The notes beneath the pieces were generated by a model. It was not told the DNA's origin. It worked only from the letters and a program-made list of their open reading frames with translations, and did not search any database. Positions 32,702-41,750 of a DNA stretch of 41,790 bases are shown here, piece by piece. How positions within the stretch are numbered: position 1 is the stretch's first letter; each line of letters opens with the position of its first letter. Made by a program: the position numbers and the translations under genes. Source of the stretch: an uncultured Victivallales bacterium (GTDB taxonomy: Bacteria; Verrucomicrobiota; Lentisphaeria; Victivallales; UBA1829); NCBI GenBank assembly GCA_944390735.1, contig CALXRL010000017.1, forward strand, positions 1 to 41,790, given 5' to 3'.

Positions 32702-33535
32702 TTATTGTTCATTCAGACGGTTCCGGTTTTTTCCGGGAGAGCACTGGAAGCGTTTCCGATAGAGTTTAATGAAATAGTTGCCGTCGCAGAATCCGGTTGC
32801 GGAGGCGATCCGGTCGATGGTCAGGTCCGACTGTTCCAGCAGGATGCAGGCATGTTTCATGCGCAGTTCCAGCAGATATTGGATCGGCGTGGTTCCGAAC
32901 TCCTGACGGAACCGGCGGAGAAACTGGTTTTTCGACATGCCCGCACGTCTGGCCAGAAGATCCAGCCTGAGCGGTTCGCTGTAATGGGAATCCATGTAAT
33001 CGGCGGTTTCCGTGAGACGGAAATCGGAGCGCTTGATCGGCGGTGTCCACGCCTGCGAGAGCAGAATCAGAAGCATGCTGAAAAATGTGCGGAGCTGAAG
33101 TTTCCGTCCCGGAGTGCCTTCCTCCCGGTAGATCTGGAACATGCGGAACAGCAGATTGCGGACGTCATGAAACAGAATTCCGGTCAGCTGCAGCGAACAG
33201 CTTCCCGTTTCGGAAAGAAACAGCGCTTCGCGGTTGTGCAGAAACGAAAGATCCACTCCCAGTGCCCGGAAGAGATCCGGCGCACAGGAGAGATTGCAGA
33301 CCTCACACTGTTTTTCCACCACAAAACGGTGCACGCAGCCCGGACGGATGATCGAGACGCTTCCCGGATAAACATTCATGCGCCGGCCATCCAGATACTG
33401 GACGGCCGTTCCCGTGAGCACCAGGACAATTTCAATACAGGTGTGCCCGTGTTCCGGAACCGGGTAGTTCAGACAGTGCCGTGTCATGTCGAACAGAATT
33501 TCATCCACCCGGTTCGGCGGACTGTAAACTGGCAT
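32702..33535 (-). CDS. AraC-family regulator with N-terminal cupin sensor
   Basis: 277 residues from ATG 33535, with AAGGAG 8 bases upstream; the TTG two codons earlier would sit 2 bases from that site. The N-terminal cupin (about 20-80) has the EHGHTCIEIVLVLTGTA strand pair and PGSVSIIRPGCVHRF, as in the sugar-binding arm of AraC/RhaS-type proteins. The C-terminal DNA-binding domain (about 180-275) shows LRLDLLARRAGMSKNQFLRRF and IASATGFCDGNYFIKLYRKRF. Divergent from the GH78-FAD-pseudopilin-GH operon with a shared palindrome. RhaS/RhaR relatives respond to rhamnose, which would suit the GH78-like neighbour; that is inference. Confidence 0.9.
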   Translation of the reverse strand: MPVYSPPNRVDEILFDMTRHCLNYPVPEHGHTCIEIVLVLTGTAVQYLDGRRMNVYPGSVSIIRPGCVHRFVVEKQCEVCNLSCAPDLFRALGVDLSFLHNREALFLSETGSCSLQLTGILFHDVRNLLFRMFQIYREEGTPGRKLQLRTFFSMLLILLSQAWTPPIKRSDFRLTETADYMDSHYSEPLRLDLLARRAGMSKNQFLRRFRQEFGTTPIQYLLELRMKHACILLEQSDLTIDRIASATGFCDGNYFIKLYRKRFQCSPGKNRNRLNEQ

Positions 33536-33580
33536 CGGCAACGCTCCTTTCCGGAAGGATTCTTCTCCTCTTTTGGTGAT

Positions 33581-33609
33581 AATATACGATAAAATGATGA
33601 TTTTATCAA
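33581..33609 (-). promoter_or_regulatory. Promoter of the cupin-AraC regulator
   Basis: Minus strand: TTGATA (33609-33604), a 17-bp spacer and TATATT (33586-33581), each matching 5 of 6. The whole spacer is covered by the palindrome at 33588-33607, so protein bound there should block this promoter. Confidence 0.6.
33588..33607. promoter_or_regulatory. 20-bp palindrome, operator of the divergent AraC switch
   Basis: GATAAAAT (33588-33595), a 4-bp centre, ATTTTATC (33600-33607): perfect arms. It fills the spacer and part of the -35 of the minus-strand regulator promoter, and ends 23 bp upstream of the plus-strand -10 (33631-33636), i.e. near -36 to -55 of that promoter. One bound dimer could thus repress the regulator and activate the operon. 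Confidence 0.55.
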
Positions 33610-33630
33610 GGTTTTTTCAGAGAAATACGG

Positions 33631-33636
33631 TATAAT
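33631..33636 (+). promoter_or_regulatory. -10 box of the GH78-like operon promoter
   Basis: A perfect TATAAT with no -35 match at 16-18 bp upstream, as expected for an activator-dependent promoter. The predicted start is near 33643, giving a 44-base leader with GGGAGGAAAG before ATG 33687. Confidence 0.55.
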
Positions 33637-33686
33637 AATTTCAGAAAAAAAGAAGGACCCTTTGCTGGAAACGAGCGGGAGGAAAG

Positions 33687-35747
33687 ATGAAGGATCTGCG
33701 GAGATGTTCCGGCGTCTGGTGCCGGGTGCCGGGCGGTGGAGCGGAATATTCGCTGTTCCGCCGGAAGTTCCGTTTGAACGCGGCGGCGGAGCTCCGAATT
33801 CTGGTGAGCGCGGACAGCCGGTATCAGCTCTATCTGGACGGGACTCTGCTGGGCCGGGGGCCGGTCCGCGGGGATCTGGAGCATTATCATTTTGAACAGT
33901 ATCGGCGGAGGCTTCCGGAAGGGGAGCATCTGCTCTGCGCCGAGGTCCTGCACTGGAGGGATGAGATGCTGGCGCCGTGGAGCGAAGTGCATTATTCCGC
34001 AGCGTTTCTTCTGCTCGGGGAGTGCGGGGAGGTGGAGCTTTCGAGCGGAAAAGAGTGGAAATGTCTGGCGGACGCGTCGCGATCCTCGCGGAGATGGAGC
34101 GAGGCGTGGAGCGAAAATTCCGTCATTCCGGTCGGTCCCATGGAGGAGTATGACGCCTCCCGGTCGCCCGGTCGCTGGAAGGAGTCCGGGTATGAGGATT
34201 CCTCCTGGCTGGTTCCGGAGAGCCTGGCGCGCCCCTGTTTCCCGGAACTCTGCCGGGCCGATCCGCCGAGCCGCTGGAAACTTCGGGAATCCGGAATTCC
34301 GCAGATGCGTTCGGAGAAAATCCGGATCGCATCCGTGCTGAGCGGAAAGGACGATTCTGTGCGCATTTCCTCCGACGGCGTTTTTCAGGCGGCCCTGCCT
34401 GCCGGAAGGCGCACCGTTCTGCTTGATCTGGGAAGATACTATACGCACGTCTTCCGTTTCCGGGGGATCGGCGGACGCGGCCGGGTGCGCATCGCCTATG
34501 GCGAAGCGTTGTTCAAAAACGGAGAAAAATCCGCGGACCGGGGGCCCGTTCCCGGCGGAAGAATCGGCGGAAAGGGATATGCCGACCGGATTCTGCTTGC
34601 GGGCGGAGAGACGGCGTTTTCCCCGTTCTGGTACCGGTCGGGACGGTATGTGGAACTGGAGTTCGAGCTGACGGAAGGGGGAAGCGTAGAACTTTCATTT
34701 GAATTTCTGGCCTATCCGCTGAACCTGCGGGCGGAGTGGCGTTCGCCGGAGGATCCGGTTCTGGAACGGATTTTTGAGACGGCATGGCACACGGCGCGCT
34801 GCTGCGCGCACGAACATTATGAGGACTGCCCCTACTGGGAACAGATGCAGTATGCCGGCGACACCCGGATCCAGGCGCTGATTTCATACATCGGTTCGGG
34901 GGACGGCCGACTGGGGCGGCAGGCAATCCGGCAGTTCGACGAATCGCGGATCGGAGGAGGACTTCCGATGTCGCGCTGTCCCTCGAATTTCCGGCAGATC
35001 ATTCCGGCCTTCAGTCTCTTCTGGATCATGATGATCGACGATTACTATTCATTTTTCGGGGACGCGGAGGTGATACGCGAACATTGGAGCGGAATTCGGG
35101 CGGTGCTGGATTTCTTTGAGAATCACCGGGAGGAGTCCGGTTTGATCGGTCCGGTCGAGGGCTGGAATTTCAGCGACTGGGTTCCCGGCTGGCCGGAGGG
35201 CAGGAGCAACCGGGGGGAGGCGCTTCCTGAAACGCTGTTGAATCTGCTTTATGCGGAATGCTGCCGTCTTGCAGAGTCGTTTGCGGCGGTCGTGCCGGGA
35301 GGGGAGGAAAGCGTGTATCGCGAACGGAGAAGACGGGTTCTCGCAGCCGTGAATCGTCTCTGTTATTCGGAGAAGGATCACCTTTACACGGATGTTCCCG
35401 GAAGACCGTGGTTCAGTCAGCATGGGAATGCCTGGGCGGTTCTGGCCGGAGCGGCGGAGGGAAAACGGGCCGCGCAAGCGGCGGATGGGATCATGAGGGA
35501 TCCGCGCCTGTCGCCCTGTTCGCTCTATTTTTCGTTCTACCTTCTGGAGCTGATGCGCCGTTTGAACCGGCGAGCGGATTTCCGGGAACTTCTGAAGCGC
35601 TGGGAGTCGATTCTGGATCAGGGGTACACGACCTTTCCGGAGTGTCCGTGGAAAGAGACCCGGAGCGACTGTCACGCCTGGAGCGCCGGGGTGTTCTATC
35701 AGCTTCTGAAGTTTCAATCGGTAAACAGAAAGGAGAAATCCGAATGA
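33687..35747 (+). CDS. GH78-like alpha-L-rhamnosidase family protein (cytoplasmic)
   Basis: 686 residues, no signal peptide. N-terminal beta-sandwich domains (about 15-345: FRRKFRLNAAAELRILVSAD, LDLGRYYTHVFRFRG) precede an alpha/alpha-barrel (about 355-650), the layout of GH78 inverting rhamnosidases. The barrel's key loop reads HEHYEDCPYWEQMQYAGDTR (376-394), equivalent to the DCPxR/E-GDxQ loop of GH78; Glu385 and Asp392 are candidate catalytic or substrate residues. A second conserved spot is WKETRSDCHAWSAG near the C-terminus. The family fit is good, but the substrate may be another alpha-linked deoxy sugar. Strong GGGAGG site. First gene of a four-gene operon; its TGA overlaps the next ATG. 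Confidence 0.82.
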   Translation: MKDLRRCSGVWCRVPGGGAEYSLFRRKFRLNAAAELRILVSADSRYQLYLDGTLLGRGPVRGDLEHYHFEQYRRRLPEGEHLLCAEVLHWRDEMLAPWSEVHYSAAFLLLGECGEVELSSGKEWKCLADASRSSRRWSEAWSENSVIPVGPMEEYDASRSPGRWKESGYEDSSWLVPESLARPCFPELCRADPPSRWKLRESGIPQMRSEKIRIASVLSGKDDSVRISSDGVFQAALPAGRRTVLLDLGRYYTHVFRFRGIGGRGRVRIAYGEALFKNGEKSADRGPVPGGRIGGKGYADRILLAGGETAFSPFWYRSGRYVELEFELTEGGSVELSFEFLAYPLNLRAEWRSPEDPVLERIFETAWHTARCCAHEHYEDCPYWEQMQYAGDTRIQALISYIGSGDGRLGRQAIRQFDESRIGGGLPMSRCPSNFRQIIPAFSLFWIMMIDDYYSFFGDAEVIREHWSGIRAVLDFFENHREESGLIGPVEGWNFSDWVPGWPEGRSNRGEALPETLLNLLYAECCRLAESFAAVVPGGEESVYRERRRRVLAAVNRLCYSEKDHLYTDVPGRPWFSQHGNAWAVLAGAAEGKRAAQAADGIMRDPRLSPCSLYFSFYLLELMRRLNRRADFRELLKRWESILDQGYTTFPECPWKETRSDCHAWSAGVFYQLLKFQSVNRKEKSE

Positions 35748-37087
35748 AAACTGTGGATTTTCAGATTCAGGAACCGGTTCCGGTGATTGCCGAAACGGAT
35801 GTGCTTGTGGTCGGCGGGGGAGCCGGAGGGCTGGGCGCCGCCGTCATGTCGGCCCGATGCGGCGCAGGAACGCTGCTTGCCGAACGGCACGGATCGCCGG
35901 GAGGAACAACATCGTATTCGGAAATCTCTCCGATGATGCCCAACGACTACTCCCCGGACGGAATCCGCGGAAATGCCGAACCGCTTGACGGTCCCGTGTA
36001 TCTGGAGTGGCTTGAGAAGATGTACCGCCATCTGCCGCCGGAACTTCGCGAATCCTGCCGCGACGTGAAGCACCGCAACGGTTTGAACCGTGTGGATTCC
36101 AAGGATATTGCGGCACTGGCGATGGAGGAGCTCTGTCAGGAGGCTGGGGTCCGTCTGCTCTACCATTTCACGCTGTTCCGGACGCTCCGGGAAGGCCGGA
36201 ATATCACCGGATGCGTGTTTCACACCGATGCCGGACTGCGAGCCGTCCTGGCCCGGACATTCATTGACGCCACCGGCGACGGCAATCTGGCGGCGGCCGC
36301 CGGATGCGGATTCCAGGTCGGCGATTCGGAAACGGGACTCTGTCAGCCGATGAGCCTCTGCTTCAAACTCTCCCATGTGGATCCGGAGGCGTGCAGCCGG
36401 GAGGAGGTGCAGCGGCTTTTCGAGGAGGCCAAGGCCCGGGGCGTCATCGACACCTGCCGCGAGGATCTGCTGCGTTTCGGATACTATGAAAAGGATATCG
36501 TCCATTTCAACGCGACGCGTGTGATCGGCAAATCGCCGCTGGATCCGCTGGAACGCTCCCTCGCCGAGGAGGAAGGACGGCGGCAGATGCGGCAGATCGT
36601 GGAGTGGCTCCGTTCCACCGTTCCCGGATATGAACAGGCGAGAATTCACTCCATGGGCTTTGAAATCGGTGTGCGGGAGAGCCGCAGAATCCGGGGGCTG
36701 GCCTGTCTGGAGACGGATGCGTTTCAGAATCGCGCGCGTTTCCCGGATGCCATCGCCCGATGCAACTATCCGATCGACATTCACAGCGCGACCGGAAGCG
36801 GAACAAAAATCGTTGCAATGGGCGTCAATGAGTTCTTTGAAATTCCTTACGGCTGCATTGTCGCCGCCGATGTGGACAATCTGCTGATGGCCGGGCGGCC
36901 GATTTCCGTCTCTCATGAAATTCATGCGAGCACTCGGGTGATGCCTCCGGCGTGCAGCATCGGACAAGCCGCGGGTGCGGCTGCCGCGCTCTCCATCCGG
37001 AAAAATACGTCTCCCATCCGTCTGGACGGCCGCGACGTCCGCCGGGAACTCATCGCCCGGGGCGCCAGACTGGACGAATCCCTTTGA
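35744..37087 (+). CDS. FAD-dependent oxidoreductase (FAD_oxidored, PF12831-type)
   Basis: 447 residues from ATG 35744, which overlaps the GH78-like stop as ATGA and has AAAGGAG upstream; the longer frame back to 35258 is inside the GH78 gene. Rossmann FAD motif [16 protein letters not shown] (19-34), then [11 protein letters not shown] (47-57), [15 protein letters not shown], and the family block [27 protein letters not shown] followed by [17 protein letters not shown] (split here). No signal peptide. The reaction is unknown; members of this family are often found beside glycoside hydrolases. Tight coupling with the rhamnosidase-like gene suggests it oxidises the released sugar or modifies the glycoside. 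Confidence 0.85.
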   Translation: MKTVDFQIQEPVPVIAETDVLVVGGGAGGLGAAVMSARCGAGTLLAERHGSPGGTTSYSEISPMMPNDYSPDGIRGNAEPLDGPVYLEWLEKMYRHLPPELRESCRDVKHRNGLNRVDSKDIAALAMEELCQEAGVRLLYHFTLFRTLREGRNITGCVFHTDAGLRAVLARTFIDATGDGNLAAAAGCGFQVGDSETGLCQPMSLCFKLSHVDPEACSREEVQRLFEEAKARGVIDTCREDLLRFGYYEKDIVHFNATRVIGKSPLDPLERSLAEEEGRRQMRQIVEWLRSTVPGYEQARIHSMGFEIGVRESRRIRGLACLETDAFQNRARFPDAIARCNYPIDIHSATGSGTKIVAMGVNEFFEIPYGCIVAADVDNLLMAGRPISVSHEIHASTRVMPPACSIGQAAGAAAALSIRKNTSPIRLDGRDVRRELIARGARLDESL

Positions 37088-37113
37088 GTTCTGAAAAAGA
37101 AAGGAGTTTTTTT

Positions 37114-37887
37114 ATGCGGAATCCTCTTGTATCAGAGGGCGCGTCGGCCGGAACAGAAAATCCGATCCGGAGCGCGTTCTTCTTCACACTGCTGGAACTT
37201 CTGATTGTCATTGCCATAATCGCAATACTTGCATCTCTGCTTCTTCCCGCTCTGAAATCCGCGCGGGAGAAGGCGTTTCAGATTTCCTGCACCGGAAATC
37301 TGAAGCAGATCGGGCTGGCGATGATGCAGTATATGGACGGATGGGATGGGTATATCTGTCCGCCGAACGAGGCGTATCGGAACAACTATTACTGGGAATA
37401 TTCCTACGGGGTTTCGTTTCTGAATCTGCCGGTCGGTGCCGGGGGGAGTCCGAGCGGGTACTGGAAACTCTTCCGCTGTCCCGCCGATTCCCGGATGCCG
37501 TTTGACACGGCGGAAAAGAACGGGCGTGTTCTCTGTTACGGCATGGTGAAGGGGCTTTCGGGGGAGAGAGCCGGAGGCGTTCCGGTGAACGTTCCGAAAA
37601 TCACGCAGCTGAAAAAAATCGCCTCGGCCTATGCCGTTGCCGATACGGATCACGAGGGGATCATTGATCCGTCATCGAAGGCCCGTTTTCAGGAATCCAT
37701 CTGCGGATTCAGTGCGGCGAACCGGGAGAATTTTCTGGGCAGCTCATTGCAGATCGGTCCGAATCACTCGCTTGCGGCCAACATTCTGTATCTGGATTCC
37801 CATGCCGGACTGAAAAAAATCTGGAAAGGGCGTTTTTCCGTCCTCTCGTATGCCGACGGATATTCCGATTATTTTATTGAAGATTGA
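37114..37887 (+). CDS. Prepilin-like protein with H-X9-D motif (pseudopilin family)
   Basis: 257 residues from ATG 37114, which has AAAGGAG and a T-rich spacer; the open frame further upstream lies in the FAD gene. After a 23-residue leader comes [16 protein letters not shown] (about 24-39) and the helix [15 protein letters not shown], the standard pilin/pseudopilin N-terminus; the residue before the Phe is Phe, not the usual Gly. The C-terminus has [16 protein letters not shown]: His, nine residues, Asp, i.e. the H-X9-DG motif of this phylum's pseudopilins with Ser in place of Gly. It sits between the FAD gene and a large secreted GH, mirroring the pair at 26671-27384/22790-26650. Confidence 0.88.
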   Translation: MRNPLVSEGASAGTENPIRSAFFFTLLELLIVIAIIAILASLLLPALKSAREKAFQISCTGNLKQIGLAMMQYMDGWDGYICPPNEAYRNNYYWEYSYGVSFLNLPVGAGGSPSGYWKLFRCPADSRMPFDTAEKNGRVLCYGMVKGLSGERAGGVPVNVPKITQLKKIASAYAVADTDHEGIIDPSSKARFQESICGFSAANRENFLGSSLQIGPNHSLAANILYLDSHAGLKKIWKGRFSVLSYADGYSDYFIED

Positions 37888-37913
37888 AATCAAAAAACAG
37901 GGAGATTGATTGC

Positions 37914-40900
37914 ATGCGGTTTCATCGAGTTGTTCTGTCCGTTCTTTTTCTGTGGAGTATCTGCACGGTTCTCCGGGGCGCTCCGGTTTCCTTTTCCGGA
38001 GCGGTTCTGAAACATGCGGGAAACGAGGCTGTGGTTCGGAGTGGAGGAAAAGTTGCCGCAAGGATCCTGACGGTTCCGTCCGGGGCGGTTTCCATGCTCG
38101 ATCCGGAGGTTCGGGAAGAGCGGATCCACCTCAACACCGAGGCGTTTTTCCGGGATGCCGATCCGAAGAAGAAAGTGGTTCTCCGGTTTTACGGACCGGT
38201 GGTGTCGGAGGCGGCATTGTCCGATCCATCGGTATTCCCCCGCCTCTTCAACGGTTTTGAGCTTCCGGTGAAGGGTCCGGCGGGCGCGCGGATGATTCTC
38301 CGTTTCGAGGGGACGCGTACGGGCGGCAGCCGGCATTTTATCACGCATCACGAGTTCATTCTGGACGGAAACTCTCAAACGCTCGTAATTCGCGACACCA
38401 TGCCGGAGGATATGAAGAATTTCTGGATGGTTGCCGTGATCCGTAGTGCGGGCTCCTTCACAATCGGTGCTCCGCGTTTTTTCACGGAAACGGAGCAGGA
38501 GAAGGTGCTGGATCCTTCCGTGAATCACCTCGTGAACGGCGGAGCGGAAAACGGATTCGACGGGACGATGTATCTGCCGTTTGCATGGAAAATGGATGCG
38601 GTGACCGGAAAATATCTGGACTGGAAGTCGCAATGGGAAGAACCATATACCGTGGATCTAGCCCTGGATTCCAAGCAGGTCTATGAGGGGAGGTATTCGT
38701 ATCGTTTCCGGATCAATGCCGAACGTCTTCCCTCCACCCGGGGAGGCATTTTTCTGTTTGAGCCGGTTCCGTATGTTCCGGGAAAGCCGATCTGTTTTTC
38801 GATCTATCTGAAGGCGGATCGTCCCGTGGAAGCCGCGCTGGAGCTGACTTTGGGAAATGGAATCGGAAATACCAGAAAGATCAAGATCGGAAGTGACTGG
38901 AAAAAATATGAACTTTCTGTTCCCGCATGGGGTCGGAGCGGAAAGGAGTTTCGAACGCAGGGGGATCTTCTTCAGACCTTTCATACTCCGCCCGGACTGG
39001 TGATTCCGAAAGTGACCATCCCGCATAATACCACGGTCTGGATGGACAATGCCGGTGTGTTTCTCGGAGGGAAGGGGGAATTCCGCGACAGAGCCAATGT
39101 TCATTTCCGCCGTGCCCGGCTTGACCATGACAATCATCTTTACGCTCCCGGGGAACGCATCATTGCCGAGCTGGAACTGGAAGGCGTTTCGGATTCGGAA
39201 GTCAAGGCGAAGCTCTCCTATCGCGTGGAAAATTTTTTCGGGAAGACGGTCATGCGTTCCGGGACCCGCTTTCCGGGATTGAAGAAGGAGAAGAGGTGCC
39301 GGGAATCGTTTTCCATTTCCCTGCCGGAAAATCTGCGGGGACCTCTCAATCTGATTTTTACCGTTGAGACTCCGGATGGAAAACGGGCGGAGCGCACCTT
39401 TTATCTCGGGGTGGCGGAACGCGAAGGCGGAAGGAACAAACGCTTCTCTCTTGAGGTTCCCTCCGGACAGAACGTCCGGGAACTGATTCCCATTCTGAAG
39501 CGGTTCGGAATCGGCATGGTCCGGATGGGGGGCGCCTCGTCGTCGGACCGGGAATCCGCGTTTCGGAATGCCGCGATTCTCTTTGATGCGGGATTCGATG
39601 TGCTGATGAATTACAGCATTACGTCCCAGCGCAGAAAAAATCCTTCTCTGACCATGGAACAGCTTCTTCAGGAGTTCCGCGGATGGATGCGGAAATATGG
39701 ATCGAAAATTACCATTCTGGAAACGGAAAACGAGGCGAATTTATTCATGTCTCTTGCGGAAAACCGGAAATGGATTGCCGCGATGAGCAAGATTGTCCGG
39801 GAAGAGGCTCCCGGAGTGAAAATCGCCGGACCCGCGGCATGCAGAACCGATTTCGCCTGGCTGGAAGGGGTGCTGGCTGACGGAGGAGCGGAATTCCTGG
39901 ATTTCGTCACCGAACATCCATACCGGAAATATCCCGAGGCCCCGGATTATGGAGAAGATGTTCGTGCCCTTCGCCGTCTGATCCAGCGTTACAAACCGGA
40001 ACTGAAACACCTTGCCACAGAAGCCGGAAACGTTCAGCCGCCGCTTCTGCCCGGCAATAAAATGATTGATTATGTCCGGATCTCCTCCGCCCGCGATCTC
40101 CGGAACATGCTGCTCGGGTTCGGAAACGGATTGAGTTCCTATAATCAGTTTGCCATCGTGATGTGGCGGTCCGGCATCGGCTGGAACTGCATTTACATGG
40201 GAAATCGCGAGACGAACGGAGCGGTGATGCCGGCGCCGCTCCTCTTTGCCATGCGCAACGCCGCCGACCGGATCGGGGACGGAAGCAGTGCCGGACGAAT
40301 CAAGCTCGGCTACAACTACCGCGCATTCCTTTTCGACAAAGGGAGGTCCCGTACCGCCGTCCTCTGGAAATTCAGCGGCGGGGACGCTCTTTTTCAGCTC
40401 AAGGCCGATGATGCGGGAAAAGTCCGTCTCTACGATATGGTCGGAAGCCGCCGGAATCCGGGAAAATCCTTTTCCGTAGGCGAATTTCCGGTCTACCTGG
40501 AGTCCGAGCTTTCGGCGTCCGAACTGGAAGCGCTGATCCGTCGGGCGGAGATCCGCGAAACATCCGGGAAATCCCTGCGGGCGGAAGCTCAGATCACCGC
40601 GCCCGACGAGTTCCGCGTCAACTGCCGCAATCTCGGCACGAAAAAGCTGGAGGGGGTCCGGATCCGCGTCGAGGACCGCTCCATGATCGCTGGTCCCGCC
40701 GAACAGCGTCTTCCCGCCCTGAATCCGGAGGAGCTTGGCAGCGTTTCGTTCCGCCTCAAGGAGAGGGTTTCGACCACCGCTCGCAAAGTGGCGCTTTCCC
40801 TTCTCACTCCGGAGGGAAAAACGGAAGGAATCACTCTGAATCTTGCCGCGCTCACCGTGCCGAAGAGTGCAAAGACTCTGACCATCGACGGCGATCTGTC

Positions 40901-41513
40901 CGACTGGCCCGCCGGAACTCCGGTCGAGCTTACGGAGAAGGATGCGGTCGTGCTGGAAAAAGCGCTCTGGGGAGAGAAGGAACGGAAGGTCCGTTCCGAA
41001 CTCCGGTACGCATGGGATGACAACTTCTTCTATCTGGCCGTCACCGTGTTCAAAGAGAAGCTGAATGCCAATCCGGATGCCGCAAAGCCCGGCAATGTCT
41101 GGGAATACGACAGCTTCCAGCTCTGTCTGGATCCGCTCCACAACGGAAAACCGAACGATCTGGCGTTCAGCGATGACGATTTCGAATACAGTCTCGGCAT
41201 GGTGGCGGGAAAACCTGTCGTCTTCCGCCGGACCGGATCCAGCGCGGTGTACGACAGTCTGATGAAGGCGCCCGGTGTCGTTCCGGAAGTACGTTTCGCA
41301 GTCCGGACCTCCGCAGGAAAAACGGTCTATGAGGCGGCATTCCCCCGACAGGCGGTCAGTCCGTTCCAGCTTCGTGCCGGCAGTCTGATGCGCAGCAGCG
41401 TCATTGTCAATCTGCACGAAAAGGGAAAACGGATCGGCTATCTGGAACTCACCCCCGGCGTCGGAGACGCCAAGTCCCCCGGAAAATGGATGGATACCAT
41501 CCTTCTTCCGTAA
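37914..41513 (+). CDS. Large secreted GH-A hydrolase with CBM4/9-like and C-terminal CBM9-like domains
   Basis: 1199 residues from ATG 37914 (GGGAG 9 bases upstream); a TTG 10 codons earlier would spoil the signal peptide. Signal peptide 1-22 (VVLSVLFLWSICTVLRGA). Then an N-terminal beta domain, a CBM4/9-like module (about 205-385, LVNGGAENGFDG to VWMDNAGVFLGG), an Ig-like domain (about 390-505), a TIM barrel (about 515-880) with acid/base Asn606-Glu607 (LETENEANLF) and nucleophile Glu703 (HLATEAGN), and a C-terminal CBM9-like domain (about 1000-1199) opening DGDLSDWPAG with VWEYDSFQLCLD. The barrel resembles GH39-type enzymes. It is the last gene of the AraC-controlled operon and is followed by a strong terminator. 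Likely acts outside the cell membrane on a complex glycan. Confidence 0.88.
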   Translation: MRFHRVVLSVLFLWSICTVLRGAPVSFSGAVLKHAGNEAVVRSGGKVAARILTVPSGAVSMLDPEVREERIHLNTEAFFRDADPKKKVVLRFYGPVVSEAALSDPSVFPRLFNGFELPVKGPAGARMILRFEGTRTGGSRHFITHHEFILDGNSQTLVIRDTMPEDMKNFWMVAVIRSAGSFTIGAPRFFTETEQEKVLDPSVNHLVNGGAENGFDGTMYLPFAWKMDAVTGKYLDWKSQWEEPYTVDLALDSKQVYEGRYSYRFRINAERLPSTRGGIFLFEPVPYVPGKPICFSIYLKADRPVEAALELTLGNGIGNTRKIKIGSDWKKYELSVPAWGRSGKEFRTQGDLLQTFHTPPGLVIPKVTIPHNTTVWMDNAGVFLGGKGEFRDRANVHFRRARLDHDNHLYAPGERIIAELELEGVSDSEVKAKLSYRVENFFGKTVMRSGTRFPGLKKEKRCRESFSISLPENLRGPLNLIFTVETPDGKRAERTFYLGVAEREGGRNKRFSLEVPSGQNVRELIPILKRFGIGMVRMGGASSSDRESAFRNAAILFDAGFDVLMNYSITSQRRKNPSLTMEQLLQEFRGWMRKYGSKITILETENEANLFMSLAENRKWIAAMSKIVREEAPGVKIAGPAACRTDFAWLEGVLADGGAEFLDFVTEHPYRKYPEAPDYGEDVRALRRLIQRYKPELKHLATEAGNVQPPLLPGNKMIDYVRISSARDLRNMLLGFGNGLSSYNQFAIVMWRSGIGWNCIYMGNRETNGAVMPAPLLFAMRNAADRIGDGSSAGRIKLGYNYRAFLFDKGRSRTAVLWKFSGGDALFQLKADDAGKVRLYDMVGSRRNPGKSFSVGEFPVYLESELSASELEALIRRAEIRETSGKSLRAEAQITAPDEFRVNCRNLGTKKLEGVRIRVEDRSMIAGPAEQRLPALNPEELGSVSFRLKERVSTTARKVALSLLTPEGKTEGITLNLAALTVPKSAKTLTIDGDLSDWPAGTPVELTEKDAVVLEKALWGEKERKVRSELRYAWDDNFFYLAVTVFKEKLNANPDAAKPGNVWEYDSFQLCLDPLHNGKPNDLAFSDDDFEYSLGMVAGKPVVFRRTGSSAVYDSLMKAPGVVPEVRFAVRTSAGKTVYEAAFPRQAVSPFQLRAGSLMRSSVIVNLHEKGKRIGYLELTPGVGDAKSPGKWMDTILLP

Positions 41514-41520
41514 TCCGCAG

Positions 41521-41567
41521 CGCGCCCCGGATGCTCTCTCTGCAACGTCCGGGGCGCGTCTTTTTTT
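41521..41567 (+). terminator. Strong intrinsic terminator after the GH78-GH operon
   Basis: CGCGCCCCGGA (41521-41531) pairs perfectly with TCCGGGGCGCG (41548-41558) over a 16-nt loop, followed by TCTTTTTTT. It lies 8 bp after the stop codon. Confidence 0.9.
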
Positions 41568-41573
41568 AAAAAT

Positions 41574-41750
41574 AATGCGCATGCTCAGACAAAAAAACCA
41601 TTTGAAAAATTCCCGGACAATGCTAGTGTAATCAAACCTATCATTGAAATAGTCTACTTGAACCCATCGTTGAATGGTCGGATCCCAGATGAAAAATCTC
41701 TGCAAAGCCACAAATTACGGATCGGAAAATAAAAGAAGGAGAGTTCATGA
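41574..41750 (+). promoter_or_regulatory. Upstream region of the last gene with ATC(A/G)TTGAA repeats
   Basis: AT-rich non-coding sequence. Two related elements sit 26 bp apart: CTATCATTGAAATAG (41638-41652) and CCATCGTTGAATGG (41664-41677), each with short inverted ends (CTAT/ATAG, CCAT/ATGG). TTGAAA near 41602 and TGTAAT near 41627 could be a promoter, but the spacer is long (19 bp). Possible regulator sites; low certainty. Confidence 0.3.

Noticed and set aside
35258..35743. N-terminal extension of the FAD oxidoreductase
   Set aside because: It lies inside the GH78-like gene; the ATGA junction with AAAGGAG sets the start at 35744.
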